A DNA stretch of 22,386 nt, taken from Actinomycetes bacterium (GTDB lineage: Bacteria > Actinomycetota > Thermoleophilia > BMS3ABIN01). The stretch spans positions 1 to 22,386 of the forward strand of contig JAJYIN010000010.1 in NCBI GenBank assembly GCA_021790075.1. The letters run 5' to 3'. The position numbers and the translations under genes were made by a program. The notes beneath the pieces were generated by a model that was not told the DNA's origin, made no database searches, and saw nothing but the letters and a program-made list of their open reading frames with translations. Positions 16,461 to 22,386 of the stretch are shown one piece after another. Each line of letters starts with the position of its first letter. Position 1 is the stretch's first letter.

Positions 16461-17039
16461 TCACCCTACCCTGACGTTTGCGGTCTCACCGTCGACCAGT
16501 ATTGTCTTTATCCTGCCCAGGCTGTTTTTAAGTACCAGCGTGCCGCTTTCACAGGCGCCGCGGGCATAACACTCCAGATATGCGTCACCGCCAAAAGACG
16601 GTGGGGAATCTGAGGAGAAAACCACGCTGGATGGGAGAGTTTCCGGCCCCCGGACATTGACCCAGGTGTCGTTTTGCCTTACCTGAAGCTGGTAGGTTTT
16701 GTCGCCATTACTGAAGTCGATCCTGTAGGTGTTGCCGCTGTTGATCGCCATGGCCGAGGCTTCCCGAATCTCGGTTTGAACCTCACGGGCGGCGGAATCC
16801 AACGAGCGTCCCGCTAAATAATAAGAAAGAGCACCGACGCTCATCGCCAGGAGGGAAATGGCAAGAGCAACGGTGACAACAATTTCTACTAACGTAAAGC
16901 CTTGTTGATCGTGGAGAAGAAGTTCTTGTTGTCCAGGAAATCTGTTATTCAAAGAAGTCCGGGCAGGGCATCTTGCACGGGGAGTAAAACTGCCACCTTG
17001 TAAACAGCCACCAACGCGAAAAAAAAGCCAGACAGACAC
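16461..17039 (-). CDS. GspH/FimT-like minor pseudopilin
   Basis: The prepilin signal is DQQG followed by FTLVEIVVTVALAISLLAMS, with Glu at mature position 5. After the helix come LDSAAREVQTEIREASAMAIN and a beta-rich domain (YRIDFSNGDKTYQLQV, GPETLPSSVVF) typical of GspH/FimT pseudopilins. The start is uncertain. GTG at 17039 has AAGGGG about 11 nt upstream but makes an unusually long leader of about 47 residues. TTG at 16952 gives an 18-residue leader but no good ribosome site. This is the first gene of the second minor-pilin operon, after a terminator and a candidate promoter. It is followed 7 bases later by the large PilV-like gene. Confidence 0.8.
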   Translation of the reverse strand: MSVWLFFRVGGCLQGGSFTPRARCPARTSLNNRFPGQQELLLHDQQGFTLVEIVVTVALAISLLAMSVGALSYYLAGRSLDSAAREVQTEIREASAMAINSGNTYRIDFSNGDKTYQLQVRQNDTWVNVRGPETLPSSVVFSSDSPPSFGGDAYLECYARGACESGTLVLKNSLGRIKTILVDGETANVRVG

Positions 17040-17064
17040 GGGAACACCAACCCCTTCTTAAATT

Positions 17065-17091
17065 GTATCGTCCCGAATATCGACACCTTTA
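17065..17091 (-). promoter_or_regulatory. Possible sigma-28 (FliA/WhiG)-type promoter before the second pseudopilin operon
   Basis: Minus strand: TAAAGGTG (17091-17084), 11 nt, GACGATAC (17072-17065). This resembles the sigma-28 consensus TAAAGTTT-N11-GCCGATAA at 6 of 8 in each half with the correct spacing. It lies between the upstream terminator and the GspH-like gene, where a promoter is needed. The sigma-70-like alternative is TACAAT at 17068-17063 without a good -35. Confidence 0.35.
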
Positions 17092-17100
17092 CATTCGTAC

Positions 17101-17128
17101 AAAAAGAGGGGCCTGCTGGAGGCCCCTC
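17101..17128 (-). terminator. Intrinsic terminator after the first PilX-like gene
   Basis: Minus-strand RNA forms an 8-bp stem GAGGGGCC/GGCCCCTC (17128-17121 with 17113-17106) around a 7-nt loop, followed directly by five U (17105-17101). It ends the transcript of the PilV-PilW-PilX set and separates it from the GspH-led operon. Confidence 0.85.
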
Positions 17129-17154
17129 ACGATTTACCTGTTGTATTTCTTTAG

Positions 17155-18693
17155 TTAGCCCTTGTCATAGTTGTATTTGATTGCGGTTATACCGCCACCA
17201 CCGGTCCATGTCCACCAGTCCCTGGGCAGGTTGGGATTATTGAGATACGAGCCCTCGAATGACAGGAAGATGTTGGTGGCGTGCCCCTCATCTTCGTCTC
17301 CCTCTCCGCAATACACTCCCGGGTTGTGATGATTTTCCTCATTATCATCCCTTTCTCCAACGCCCTGGGCTGTCATATTGACATTGCCATTAACGATGAC
17401 GGAGCCATACATCACAAGGTCGCCTGTGACCTGGAGCGAGCTGACGCCGTTCTCGCCGCTGAGGTATATAAGGGCGCCGGAATGGACAGCTCCCACCACG
17501 ACATCAGTTTCCAATGAGACCAGGCCTTCACCTGACAGAATGGCCAACCCGTCCGTCGGCTGCAGCTTTAACCCGGGTCCAATCAGATGGAGTTCCTTGA
17601 TATTGAGCGACGACCCTGGTTTGCCCTCAGTCATGATTGTGGGGGTGATCGCGGGTGAGCTGCAATCACCGGTGATGTTCACGATGGCGTTGTCAGAGGT
17701 CGAGGTCAGTTTGACGACCATATAGCTTTGATATTCATTTTGGAAATTGGTGGCAGAAATACTGAAAACCGTGCTGCCGTTGGATGTGCTGCGAGACCAG
17801 CCGCCACTGGGAAGAGTGCCGCTGGCCGGCAGGCTCACCGTGGCAATGCTTCCGTTCGGAAACGGAGGCATGGTGAACTTGCTGAAGTTCACTTTCGGGA
17901 AGGCCACCGGACTGGGGACTGGGGTCGGCTGAGTTCCCGATGGTTTCGTGCCCGTGTAGGTTCCCGTGTAGGTGACTCCGTCCGTATAACCCTGGCGAGG
18001 GACGAAAAGAACCGTTCCGTAACGGCCCTTATGGTCCTCTTCGTCACCACTGGCTTTGGCTTGGATCACCATACTGCCATTGACGTTTACCTTGCCGGTG
18101 ACTTTGATGTTGGAACCCCCATGGTCTTCCCCGTCATCGCCGCCGCCGTTCATCGTGGAAAAGGTCGCGGTCGCCGGGATCGGGTTGTCTGGTGAGCCTG
18201 GGAATAACGCGAAATCAAAGGCCGGCGCGGTGTAATTCACCGAAACCCGCACAGTCTCCACATATGCCGCCGGATCCGAGATCGAGCCATCGACCGCCGC
18301 TTTTGCCGTCACCAGGACATTCCCGGGGGTATCGGGGTCCTGCTTGGTATAAATCTCGTAAGTGCCAACGGGATTGCCATTGTCATCCGTGAGGGTCTGG
18401 TCTCCATTAAACAATGCGGGGCCGTTAGGGTTGGCGCTGGTGCCCACCGGGATGGCGCCGCCGGGGTACACGGTGTTGAAGTTGGATATAGTGTAAGAAA
18501 TGGCGTCATCAATTCCCGCTTCGGCAACATTTCTGGCTTCCGTTTGCCGCTTGTCATGCGACACAGTCTTGTTTGAGTTTATCGAGATAGCGGTAACCAT
18601 GACAGCTACCACGAGCATAATTGACATCACGCCGATGGCAATAATCAAGGCGGCTCCGGTTTGTTCTGTTTTTATGCCGGCGATTCTTTTCAT
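17155..18693 (-). CDS. PilX-like type IV pilus protein with acidic/histidine-rich loops
   Basis: 512 residues. A short basic start leads into TGAALIIAIGVMSIMLVVAV (membrane helix) and RQTEARNVAEAGIDDAISY, the PilX-type AEAGID motif. After about 155 residues comes a beta-rich solenoid-like region (IKVTGKVNVNGSMVIQ; LQVTGDLVMYGSVIVNGNVN), similar in style to the 12727-14076 product. Both end in a tryptophan-rich tail (WWTWTGGGGITAIKYNY here). Three loops are unusually rich in Asp, Glu and His: 186-191, 217-221 and 447-471 (including NEENHHN and a Cys at 462). A proline/threonine linker lies near 250-262. The ATG at 18693 has AAAGG at 7 nt, so it is preferred over the GTG at 18699. Last gene of its transcript, before a strong terminator. 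Confidence 0.8.
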   Translation of the reverse strand: MKRIAGIKTEQTGAALIIAIGVMSIMLVVAVMVTAISINSNKTVSHDKRQTEARNVAEAGIDDAISYTISNFNTVYPGGAIPVGTSANPNGPALFNGDQTLTDDNGNPVGTYEIYTKQDPDTPGNVLVTAKAAVDGSISDPAAYVETVRVSVNYTAPAFDFALFPGSPDNPIPATATFSTMNGGGDDGEDHGGSNIKVTGKVNVNGSMVIQAKASGDEEDHKGRYGTVLFVPRQGYTDGVTYTGTYTGTKPSGTQPTPVPSPVAFPKVNFSKFTMPPFPNGSIATVSLPASGTLPSGGWSRSTSNGSTVFSISATNFQNEYQSYMVVKLTSTSDNAIVNITGDCSSPAITPTIMTEGKPGSSLNIKELHLIGPGLKLQPTDGLAILSGEGLVSLETDVVVGAVHSGALIYLSGENGVSSLQVTGDLVMYGSVIVNGNVNMTAQGVGERDDNEENHHNPGVYCGEGDEDEGHATNIFLSFEGSYLNNPNLPRDWWTWTGGGGITAIKYNYDKG

Positions 18694-18714
18694 TGTCACA
18701 CCTTTCGAAACGGT

Positions 18715-19368
18715 TTATCCTTGAAAATTTCGCAAATTGACCTGAGTAGTCGAGATGGCCGGCTGCCTGTCGGCATGGCCTTCGCTTGTCGTGGTCTCGA
18801 AACTGACCTTGACTGAGCGCACACTCCTGGGAGTTGTCACGCTTCCGGTTCCGGGATTCGGCATGATTTGGGAACCGTCGTCTCCAAAGTAAGTGAAGAT
18901 GGGACCGTTATTCACCCTGTCTGCCAATGTGGTCTGCCCACCGTTGCTGCCGATCACGATCATTTGCTTGTCTGAAGCAGTAAGGACAGGGGGAATGGCC
19001 GGTTTACCATCCGTGATCAACCTGATGATGGTCGGCTGTGAAGCTCCCGGCAGAGTCGCGTAGGTGTAAGTGATCCACTTGCCGGCAGACTGGGAAGGGA
19101 AGGAAATCAGATCATCCTGAAAAACCGGCTGATTGCCCAGGCTGTCTTCGCGCTTCGCCTCGGCGATGTTGCTCTCCATGTCATAAAGGACCTGGCGGGC
19201 GTCCAGCTGAGAACGGAACTGGGCATCCACCTTTTGCTGCGCCCGCATGCTTGATATCAACACGCTGGTGATGCCGGTCATCGCCAGCGATAACAACACA
19301 ATGACCACAATGAGTTCAATCAGGCTGATGCCTGCTTCGAAACTGAATCTTTTTAAAAGTGACTTCAT
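18715..19368 (-). CDS. PilW-like minor pilin
   Basis: 217 residues. The leader MKSLLKRFSFEAG is followed by ISLIELIVVIVLLSLAMTGI. Cleavage after Gly13 would leave Ile at mature position 1, less common than Phe or Met, with Glu at position 5. Downstream, QFRSQLDARQVLYDMESNIAEAKRED and a beta-rich region resemble PilW/GspJ-like subunits. GAGG lies about 9 nt before the ATG. The gap to the upstream PilV-like gene is 11 bases and to the downstream PilX-like gene 21 bases, so the three are probably co-transcribed. Confidence 0.82.
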   Translation of the reverse strand: MKSLLKRFSFEAGISLIELIVVIVLLSLAMTGITSVLISSMRAQQKVDAQFRSQLDARQVLYDMESNIAEAKREDSLGNQPVFQDDLISFPSQSAGKWITYTYATLPGASQPTIIRLITDGKPAIPPVLTASDKQMIVIGSNGGQTTLADRVNNGPIFTYFGDDGSQIMPNPGTGSVTTPRSVRSVKVSFETTTSEGHADRQPAISTTQVNLRNFQG

Positions 19369-19379
19369 TTGTCTGCGCC

Positions 19380-19883
19380 TCAGGGCGCCATTTCAGTGGC
19401 GCCAATCAGGGTGGTAAGCTGGATGCTTCCAGCCGGATTCGGAGACGACCAGGAAACGGTTATCATGACTTTCTTGGTGGCTGAGTTTGAAGCAGAAGGA
19501 TTGAAAGCAACCCGCACATCGCGCGTCACGGTGAATGTATTCCCCGAAGAAGTCGTGACTGTGGAGGTGGAAGCCAGGCCGGTGCCGATGTCAGGCCTGA
19601 TTGATACATGGCTGTTTTGGGCACTGACTGCCTGGTCATAAGTGAGATCTGCCCCCTGCATGCCGATGGCGTTGAACGTGAGGCTCTTGACCTTGTCGAT
19701 CTCGCTGGCGGCGACTTCGCGGGCATGCATGCGGGTGTTGGTGGAAACGCCCGTCTTCAGGCCGGTCTCCAGGATAACCGCCATGGGCACAATCGCGACT
19801 ACCAGCAGCGTGAGCGCGATCAGCAGCTCGACAATCGTGAAACCTTCGTTTTTACGAAGGCGTTTTAGGATCGCATCCCCCAT
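19380..19883 (-). CDS. PilV/GspI-like minor pilin
   Basis: 167 residues. The leader ends KNEG, followed by FTIVELLIALTLLVVAIVPM (Glu5 present), then TGVSTNTRMHAREVAASEIDKVKSL, the PilV-like motif after the helix, and a compact beta domain ending in WSSPNPAGSIQLTTL. No cysteines are visible. I chose the ATG at 19883 because AAGGG lies 6 nt upstream; the ATG at 19889 is too close to that site. It opens the first minor-pilin set, about 168 bases downstream of the second major pilin. Confidence 0.83.
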   Translation of the reverse strand: MGDAILKRLRKNEGFTIVELLIALTLLVVAIVPMAVILETGLKTGVSTNTRMHAREVAASEIDKVKSLTFNAIGMQGADLTYDQAVSAQNSHVSIRPDIGTGLASTSTVTTSSGNTFTVTRDVRVAFNPSASNSATKKVMITVSWSSPNPAGSIQLTTLIGATEMAP

Positions 19884-19974
19884 AATCATCCCTTGTTTTG
19901 CCTTGCCGTCCCGGTCTTGGCGAATGCCAGATGGCTGGGCGCGATAAAATAATCAGCAGGAAATTGCTTAATCT

Positions 19975-20002
19975 TTATCGGAAATTTGGGGGAAATTCCT
20001 TA
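19975..20002 (-). promoter_or_regulatory. Possible sigma-28-type promoter before the first minor-pilin set
   Basis: Minus strand: TAAGGAAT (20002-19995), 12 nt, TCCGATAA (19982-19975). The -10 half matches GCCGATAA at 7 of 8; the -35 half is only 5 of 8 and the spacing is one over ideal. It lies between pilin 1 and the PilV-like gene, about 90 bases before the start codon. Confidence 0.3.
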
Positions 20003-20051
20003 GTGCTGTCTGGCACGACGAACAGCAAGGATACAGCGCATTTCCGCTGGT

Positions 20052-20471
20052 TTAGCTACAGCCGCCAGGCTCTGGATTGGGGCTATGATTGCCGCTGTTA
20101 ACATGCCACAACCGTCCGGGGTCGGCATCGTAGGAGGCTTCCATGCAGTAGCTGGTGGCAATTCCAGCCGGCCCGGGATGCGGAGCGATCAAAATATGCG
20201 CAGATTTGTTATAGCCGTTGCCATTAGCGGGATCGGTGAGATCATTCAGGGTTGTAGTATAAGAAGAGTGAGCTGTGAAGTAACTCTCCTCGGCGATCGC
20301 GGCATTATGCAGGTCTGACTGGATGTTGGCGTCGCGCGCTTTGGTCCGCTGGTTTAAATATGCGGGAATCGCGATGGCCGCCAGAATACCAATGATGATC
20401 ACAACAACCAGGAGCTCGATCAAGGTGAAACCGCCCTGATGTGGCGATCCATTTTGCAGTCTGTTTTTCAC
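20052..20471 (-). CDS. pilA: Type IVa major pilin (PilA-like), second of a tandem pair
   Basis: 139 residues. Leader of 14 residues ending GG, then FTLIELLVVVIIIGILAAIA and IPAYLNQRTKARDANIQSDL: a textbook type IVa pilin N-terminus with Glu5 (E19). The globular part is short, with a probable D-region disulfide C109-C138 at the C-terminus. The GTG start at 20471 has GGGGAGGA just upstream. It is clearly a paralogue of the 20619-21032 product; both share NAA.AEESYFT and similar nucleotide sequence there. A very strong hairpin lies between the two genes, so this copy may be expressed at a different level. Minus strand; no strong terminator follows its stop. Confidence 0.93.
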   Translation of the reverse strand: MKNRLQNGSPHQGGFTLIELLVVVIIIGILAAIAIPAYLNQRTKARDANIQSDLHNAAIAEESYFTAHSSYTTTLNDLTDPANGNGYNKSAHILIAPHPGPAGIATSYCMEASYDADPGRLWHVNSGNHSPNPEPGGCS

Positions 20472-20522
20472 TGCTCCTCCCCTGATTTGTTAAAACCATC
20501 GGGAAATAATCGTTTGACGTTA

Positions 20523-20569
20523 ATCCTGGATAAGAAACGGCGGGCCGGTGGCCCGCCGTTTCTCAGGAT
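20523..20569 (-). terminator. Strong hairpin between the two pilin genes
   Basis: A 14-bp perfect stem (GAAACGGCGGGCC at 20534-20546 and its complement at 20550-20562, plus an A-T pair at 20533/20563) with a 3-nt loop is extended by an outer 6-bp stem (20523-20528 with 20564-20569) across a 4-nt bulge. The sequence after it is only mildly T-rich, so it may be a partial terminator or a 3'-end stabiliser. Confidence 0.7.
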
Positions 20570-20618
20570 AGCGATAGTTCTCAGCCGTCGCCTCTTCTAT
20601 CACGTACCGGTTGCACAG

Positions 20619-21032
20619 TTACGGACAAGCGTGGGGTTGAGGTTCACCAGTATTGCTATTCAGACTCCAGATGTCGCCACTGTTGTTCACGTTATCAGCC
20701 TGGAGGCAATAACCGTTTACGTCCCCAGTGGGAGCACTAATCTCCACGTCTGCCGACTTGTGGAAGCCATAGGCATTCGACTCAAGGGTAGCCATGTCGG
20801 TGGTATAGGACGATGGATGGCTGTCCGTAAAGTAACTCTCCTCGGCAACTGCGGCGTTGCGGAGGTCGCTCTGGACAGTAGCCCGCCAGCCTTTCTGCCT
20901 CTGGCTCAGGTACATCGGAATAGCGATTGCCGCCAGGATGGCGATGATGATGATGACCACCAACAGCTCGATGAGGGTAAAACCCCCTTCACCGCCTCCA
21001 GCTTCCACCCTGTTTCTGATCTTGGTAAACAT
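20619..21032 (-). CDS. pilA: Type IVa major pilin (PilA-like), first of a tandem pair, riboswitch-controlled
   Basis: 137 residues. Leader of 17 residues ending GG, then FTLIELLVVIIIIAILAAIA and IPMYLSQRQKGWRATVQSDL; cleavage gives Phe1 and Glu5 of the mature pilin. The compact C-terminal domain has C109 and C136 as a likely D-region disulfide. The ATG at 21032 follows GGAGG by 7 nt. The leader upstream holds a c-di-GMP-I riboswitch and an intrinsic terminator ending 38 bases before the start, so transcription into this gene is probably gated by c-di-GMP. As first gene of the pilin block it is the best candidate for the main pilus fibre subunit. Confidence 0.94.
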   Translation of the reverse strand: MFTKIRNRVEAGGGEGGFTLIELLVVIIIIAILAAIAIPMYLSQRQKGWRATVQSDLRNAAVAEESYFTDSHPSSYTTDMATLESNAYGFHKSADVEISAPTGDVNGYCLQADNVNNSGDIWSLNSNTGEPQPHACP

Positions 21033-21070
21033 CTTGTCACCTCCCTTCGAACCTAAAGTTTCCAGGCCAC

Positions 21071-21107
21071 AAAAAAGATCTGTGGCTCGCGTGGCAAACC
21101 ACAGATC
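21071..21107 (-). terminator. Riboswitch expression-platform terminator upstream of pilA
   Basis: Minus-strand RNA forms a 9-bp stem GATCTGTGG/CCACAGATC (21107-21099 with 21085-21077), 13-nt loop, followed by six U (21076-21071). Its 5' arm and loop contain GTGGTTTGCC (21102-21093), which is the exact complement of an aptamer segment (21195-21186), so terminator and aptamer/antiterminator pairings compete. Confidence 0.9.
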
Positions 21108-21120
21108 CTATCATTCGAAT

Positions 21121-21210
21121 CCACGGTGGCAGCTCAGCCGGCCAAATCCTGCCTGGTCCTGTAGCTTTGCGCCCCACCCTTACGAGTGGTTTGCCTTTTT
21201 CACCTTCACC
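21121..21210 (-). promoter_or_regulatory. Cyclic-di-GMP-I (GEMM-I) riboswitch aptamer
   Basis: Minus-strand RNA shows the class I c-di-GMP aptamer in order. First the conserved GGCAAACC (21195-21188), then a hairpin CCACUC-GUAA-GGGUGG with a GNRA tetraloop. GGCGCAAAGC follows (around 21174-21164), including the ligand-stacking A of CAAAG (A47 in the Vc2 structure). A second helix closes with AGCUGCC, and the 3' strand is ACCGUGG (21127-21121), matching the ACCGAUGG of Vc2 that carries ligand-contacting C92. GGUG at 21204-21201 pairs with CACC at 21128-21125 as the closing stem. The position equivalent to Vc2 G20 is G, which predicts c-di-GMP rather than cGAMP preference. An intrinsic terminator follows 14 nt later, before the first pilin gene. 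Confidence 0.9.
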
Positions 21211-21216
21211 CCTATG

Positions 21217-21241
21217 CTACCCAACTGCCTGCTTTTTAGAC
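21217..21241 (-). promoter_or_regulatory. SigB/SigF-type promoter of the riboswitch-pilA transcript
   Basis: Minus strand: GTCTAA (21241-21236), 13 nt, GGGTAG (21222-21217). Each half matches the SigB-group consensus GTTTAA-N12-15-GGGTAT at 5 of 6, and transcription would begin right at the aptamer's 5' end. The neighbouring gene encodes a SigB/SigF-like sigma factor. A sigma-70 reading (TTGTCT-N18-TAGCAT) of the same stretch is weaker. Confidence 0.5.
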
Positions 21242-21316
21242 AAATTCCCTGGGAGTGGCAGGTGACTATCTCGCCATTAATCGGCAGCCGGGCAGACTTG
21301 CTTTAGGAGGGATGGA

Positions 21317-22159
21317 TTAGAAGAGCTTGGTATTGAGAATTGCTTTCAGGCGTTCAAGGGCCTTAGCCGACTCGCGGGAGACTTTCCGCTGGCTCATGCC
21401 CATCTCGTCGGCCACCTCCTGCTGGGTCCGCTCCTCATAGAACAGAAGGTATACGATCTTGCGCTGAAATGAACTCAGGGCATCCAGGGCCTGATTCAGT
21501 ACAATCCGGTCTTCGATGGGCAGAGAGAACGACTCGAAATGCCGCGAATGCACGCGGCTGCGGTCAGGGTGCGGATTGAGGCTTTCCCTGGAGACCGGGT
21601 CGTCAATGGCATGCATGCCAACCATGGCGTACACACGCAGGACTTCCAGAATGCCCTCCTCGGTCACATTGACGGCCTCCGAGAGCTCGCCGGTAGTCGG
21701 GGGGCGTTTGAGCCTGCGGGACAGCTCAATGGAGGCTTCTTCAAGTTGCTTCTCGAGCCTCCTGAGCCAGCGCGGCTGCTTCATGAGTACGTTGTCGCGC
21801 AGATAATGGCGGACTTCCCCGTCCACGATAGCCGTGGCGTAACTGGAAAATTCAACTCCCCGCCCAACATCAAACCGCTGTACAGCCTTGATCAGGCCCA
21901 TGTTCGCCACCTGCAGCAAATCCTCATAAGGGTCGGGGAAAAAAGTGAAACGCTTGAGAACGGTGTGCAACAGCCCCTGGTTCCGGCTGACTATTGTGGC
22001 CAGCAGGCGCGGATCCTGCGTCTTCTGGTACTCGGCGACAAGGCCGTTGTTATTCCGCCCGGCTTTCCCCGGCCCGGGAAAATCGATGACCTTGCCCGCG
22101 GCCCCGCTGACCTCGCCACCGGCCTGATTTGAGTTTATCAGTGCTGCCTTCATTGCCAT
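21317..22159 (-). CDS. RNA polymerase sigma factor, SigB/SigF group
   Basis: About 280 residues. A low-complexity N-terminal 40 residues precede region 2 (YEDLLQVANMGLIKAVQRFD, then FSSYATAIVDGEVRHYLRD, the core-binding and -10 recognition part). Region 3 follows (LSRRLKRPPTTGELSEAVNV), then region 4 (LDALSSFQRKIVYLLFYEER and the helix-turn-helix TQQEVADEMGMSQRKVSRES). GEVRHYLRD places it with SigB/SigF-type alternative sigmas, not with FliA/WhiG. No anti-sigma or anti-anti-sigma gene is in the window. It follows the PilC-like gene by about 18 bases. GAAGG lies 5 nt before a TTG (22165) and 11 nt before the ATG chosen here, so the start is uncertain by two codons. Inferred role: transcription of the pilin genes downstream. 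Confidence 0.9.
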   Translation of the reverse strand: MAMKAALINSNQAGGEVSGAAGKVIDFPGPGKAGRNNNGLVAEYQKTQDPRLLATIVSRNQGLLHTVLKRFTFFPDPYEDLLQVANMGLIKAVQRFDVGRGVEFSSYATAIVDGEVRHYLRDNVLMKQPRWLRRLEKQLEEASIELSRRLKRPPTTGELSEAVNVTEEGILEVLRVYAMVGMHAIDDPVSRESLNPHPDRSRVHSRHFESFSLPIEDRIVLNQALDALSSFQRKIVYLLFYEERTQQEVADEMGMSQRKVSRESAKALERLKAILNTKLF

Positions 22160-22177
22160 CGCCAATCTGACCTTCGC

Positions 22178-22386
22178 CTATTTGACCACGTTCATCAGGT
22201 TGAAGATAGGCAGGTAGAGGGAAATCACGATTACGCCCACCAGGGCGCCGACGCCTATCATCATGATCGGCTCCAGGATCGAGGTGAGCGCCTTGATCGA
22301 GGCATTGACCTCATCTTCATAAAAGTCAGCGATCTTGTTGAGCATGGTATCAACAGCGCCCGTCTCCTCACCGACCGCGATCATCT
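22178..22386 (-). CDS. pilC: Type IV pilus inner-membrane platform protein PilC/GspF (C-terminal fragment)
   Basis: Only the last 68 residues are in the window; the gene continues beyond the right edge. GEETGAVDTMLNKIADFYEDEVN is the conserved segment of the second GspF domain. It is followed by LEPIMMIGVGALVGVIVISLYLPIFNLMNVV, the last membrane helix and usual C-terminus of PilC/GspF proteins. PilC couples the assembly and retraction ATPases to pilin insertion in the cytoplasmic membrane. It is probably co-transcribed with the sigma factor gene that follows. Confidence 0.93.
   Translation of the reverse strand, partial: MIAVGEETGAVDTMLNKIADFYEDEVNASIKALTSILEPIMMIGVGALVGVIVISLYLPIFNLMNVVK

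Noticed and set aside
20033..20048. A terminator hairpin after the second pilin gene.
   Set aside because: The stem is only 5 bp (CAGCG/CGCTG) and no U-tract follows.
21317..22159. Assignment of the sigma factor as WhiG/FliA.
   Set aside because: Its region 2-3 sequence GEVRHYLRD followed by LSRRLKRPPTTGEL fits the SigB/SigF group better than the FliA form.

Overview
The window looks like chromosomal DNA from a GC-rich bacterium, most likely a deep-branching actinomycete (Actinomycetota). The reasons are high GC, GTG/TTG starts, a SigB/SigF-type sigma factor inside a type IV pilus (T4P) locus, and GC-rich hairpins after genes. No rRNA, tRNA, CRISPR array or transposase was seen, so the taxonomy is inference.

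Layout. Bases 1-866 (+) hold the 3' end of an archaeal-type phosphoglycerate mutase, closed by a perfect 13-bp hairpin. Bases 1128-5581 (-) hold a MacB/LolD-type ABC transporter (permease then ATPase) and a large PAS/GAF sensor. The sensor stops exactly where a GGDEF domain would begin. Bases 5582-5812 carry a palindromic 111-bp repeat element. Related copies lie beside the stop codons of the ABC ATPase, the sensor and the dehydratase. Bases 5813-9159 (-) hold an IlvD/Edd-family dehydratase and a radical SAM protein. Bases 9496-11721 (+) hold an amylo-alpha-1,6-glucosidase-type debranching enzyme. Bases 11761-12393 (-) hold a metal-dependent cyclase/formamidase-family hydrolase. Bases 12410-12723 (-) are a frameshifted remnant of a P-type cation ATPase.

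From 12727 to the right edge everything is a type IV pilus locus on the minus strand. In transcription order it encodes a PilC/GspF C-terminus, a SigB/SigF-like sigma factor, two major pilins, and two sets of minor pilins. The first set is PilV-, PilW- and PilX-like; the second is GspH/FimT-, large PilV-, PilW- and PilX-like. An intrinsic terminator separates the two sets.

The most notable regulatory element is upstream of the first pilin: a class I cyclic-di-GMP (GEMM-I) riboswitch aptamer followed by an intrinsic terminator with a U-tract. Ten aptamer nucleotides are exactly complementary to the 5' arm and loop of that terminator, so they could act as an antiterminator; this predicts a ligand-OFF switch. 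Just upstream is a SigB-type promoter (GTCTAA-N13-GGGTAG) that the adjacent sigma factor could recognise. The model is pilin expression gated by an alternative sigma factor and by c-di-GMP. The same window holds a sensor that appears to have lost its diguanylate cyclase domain.
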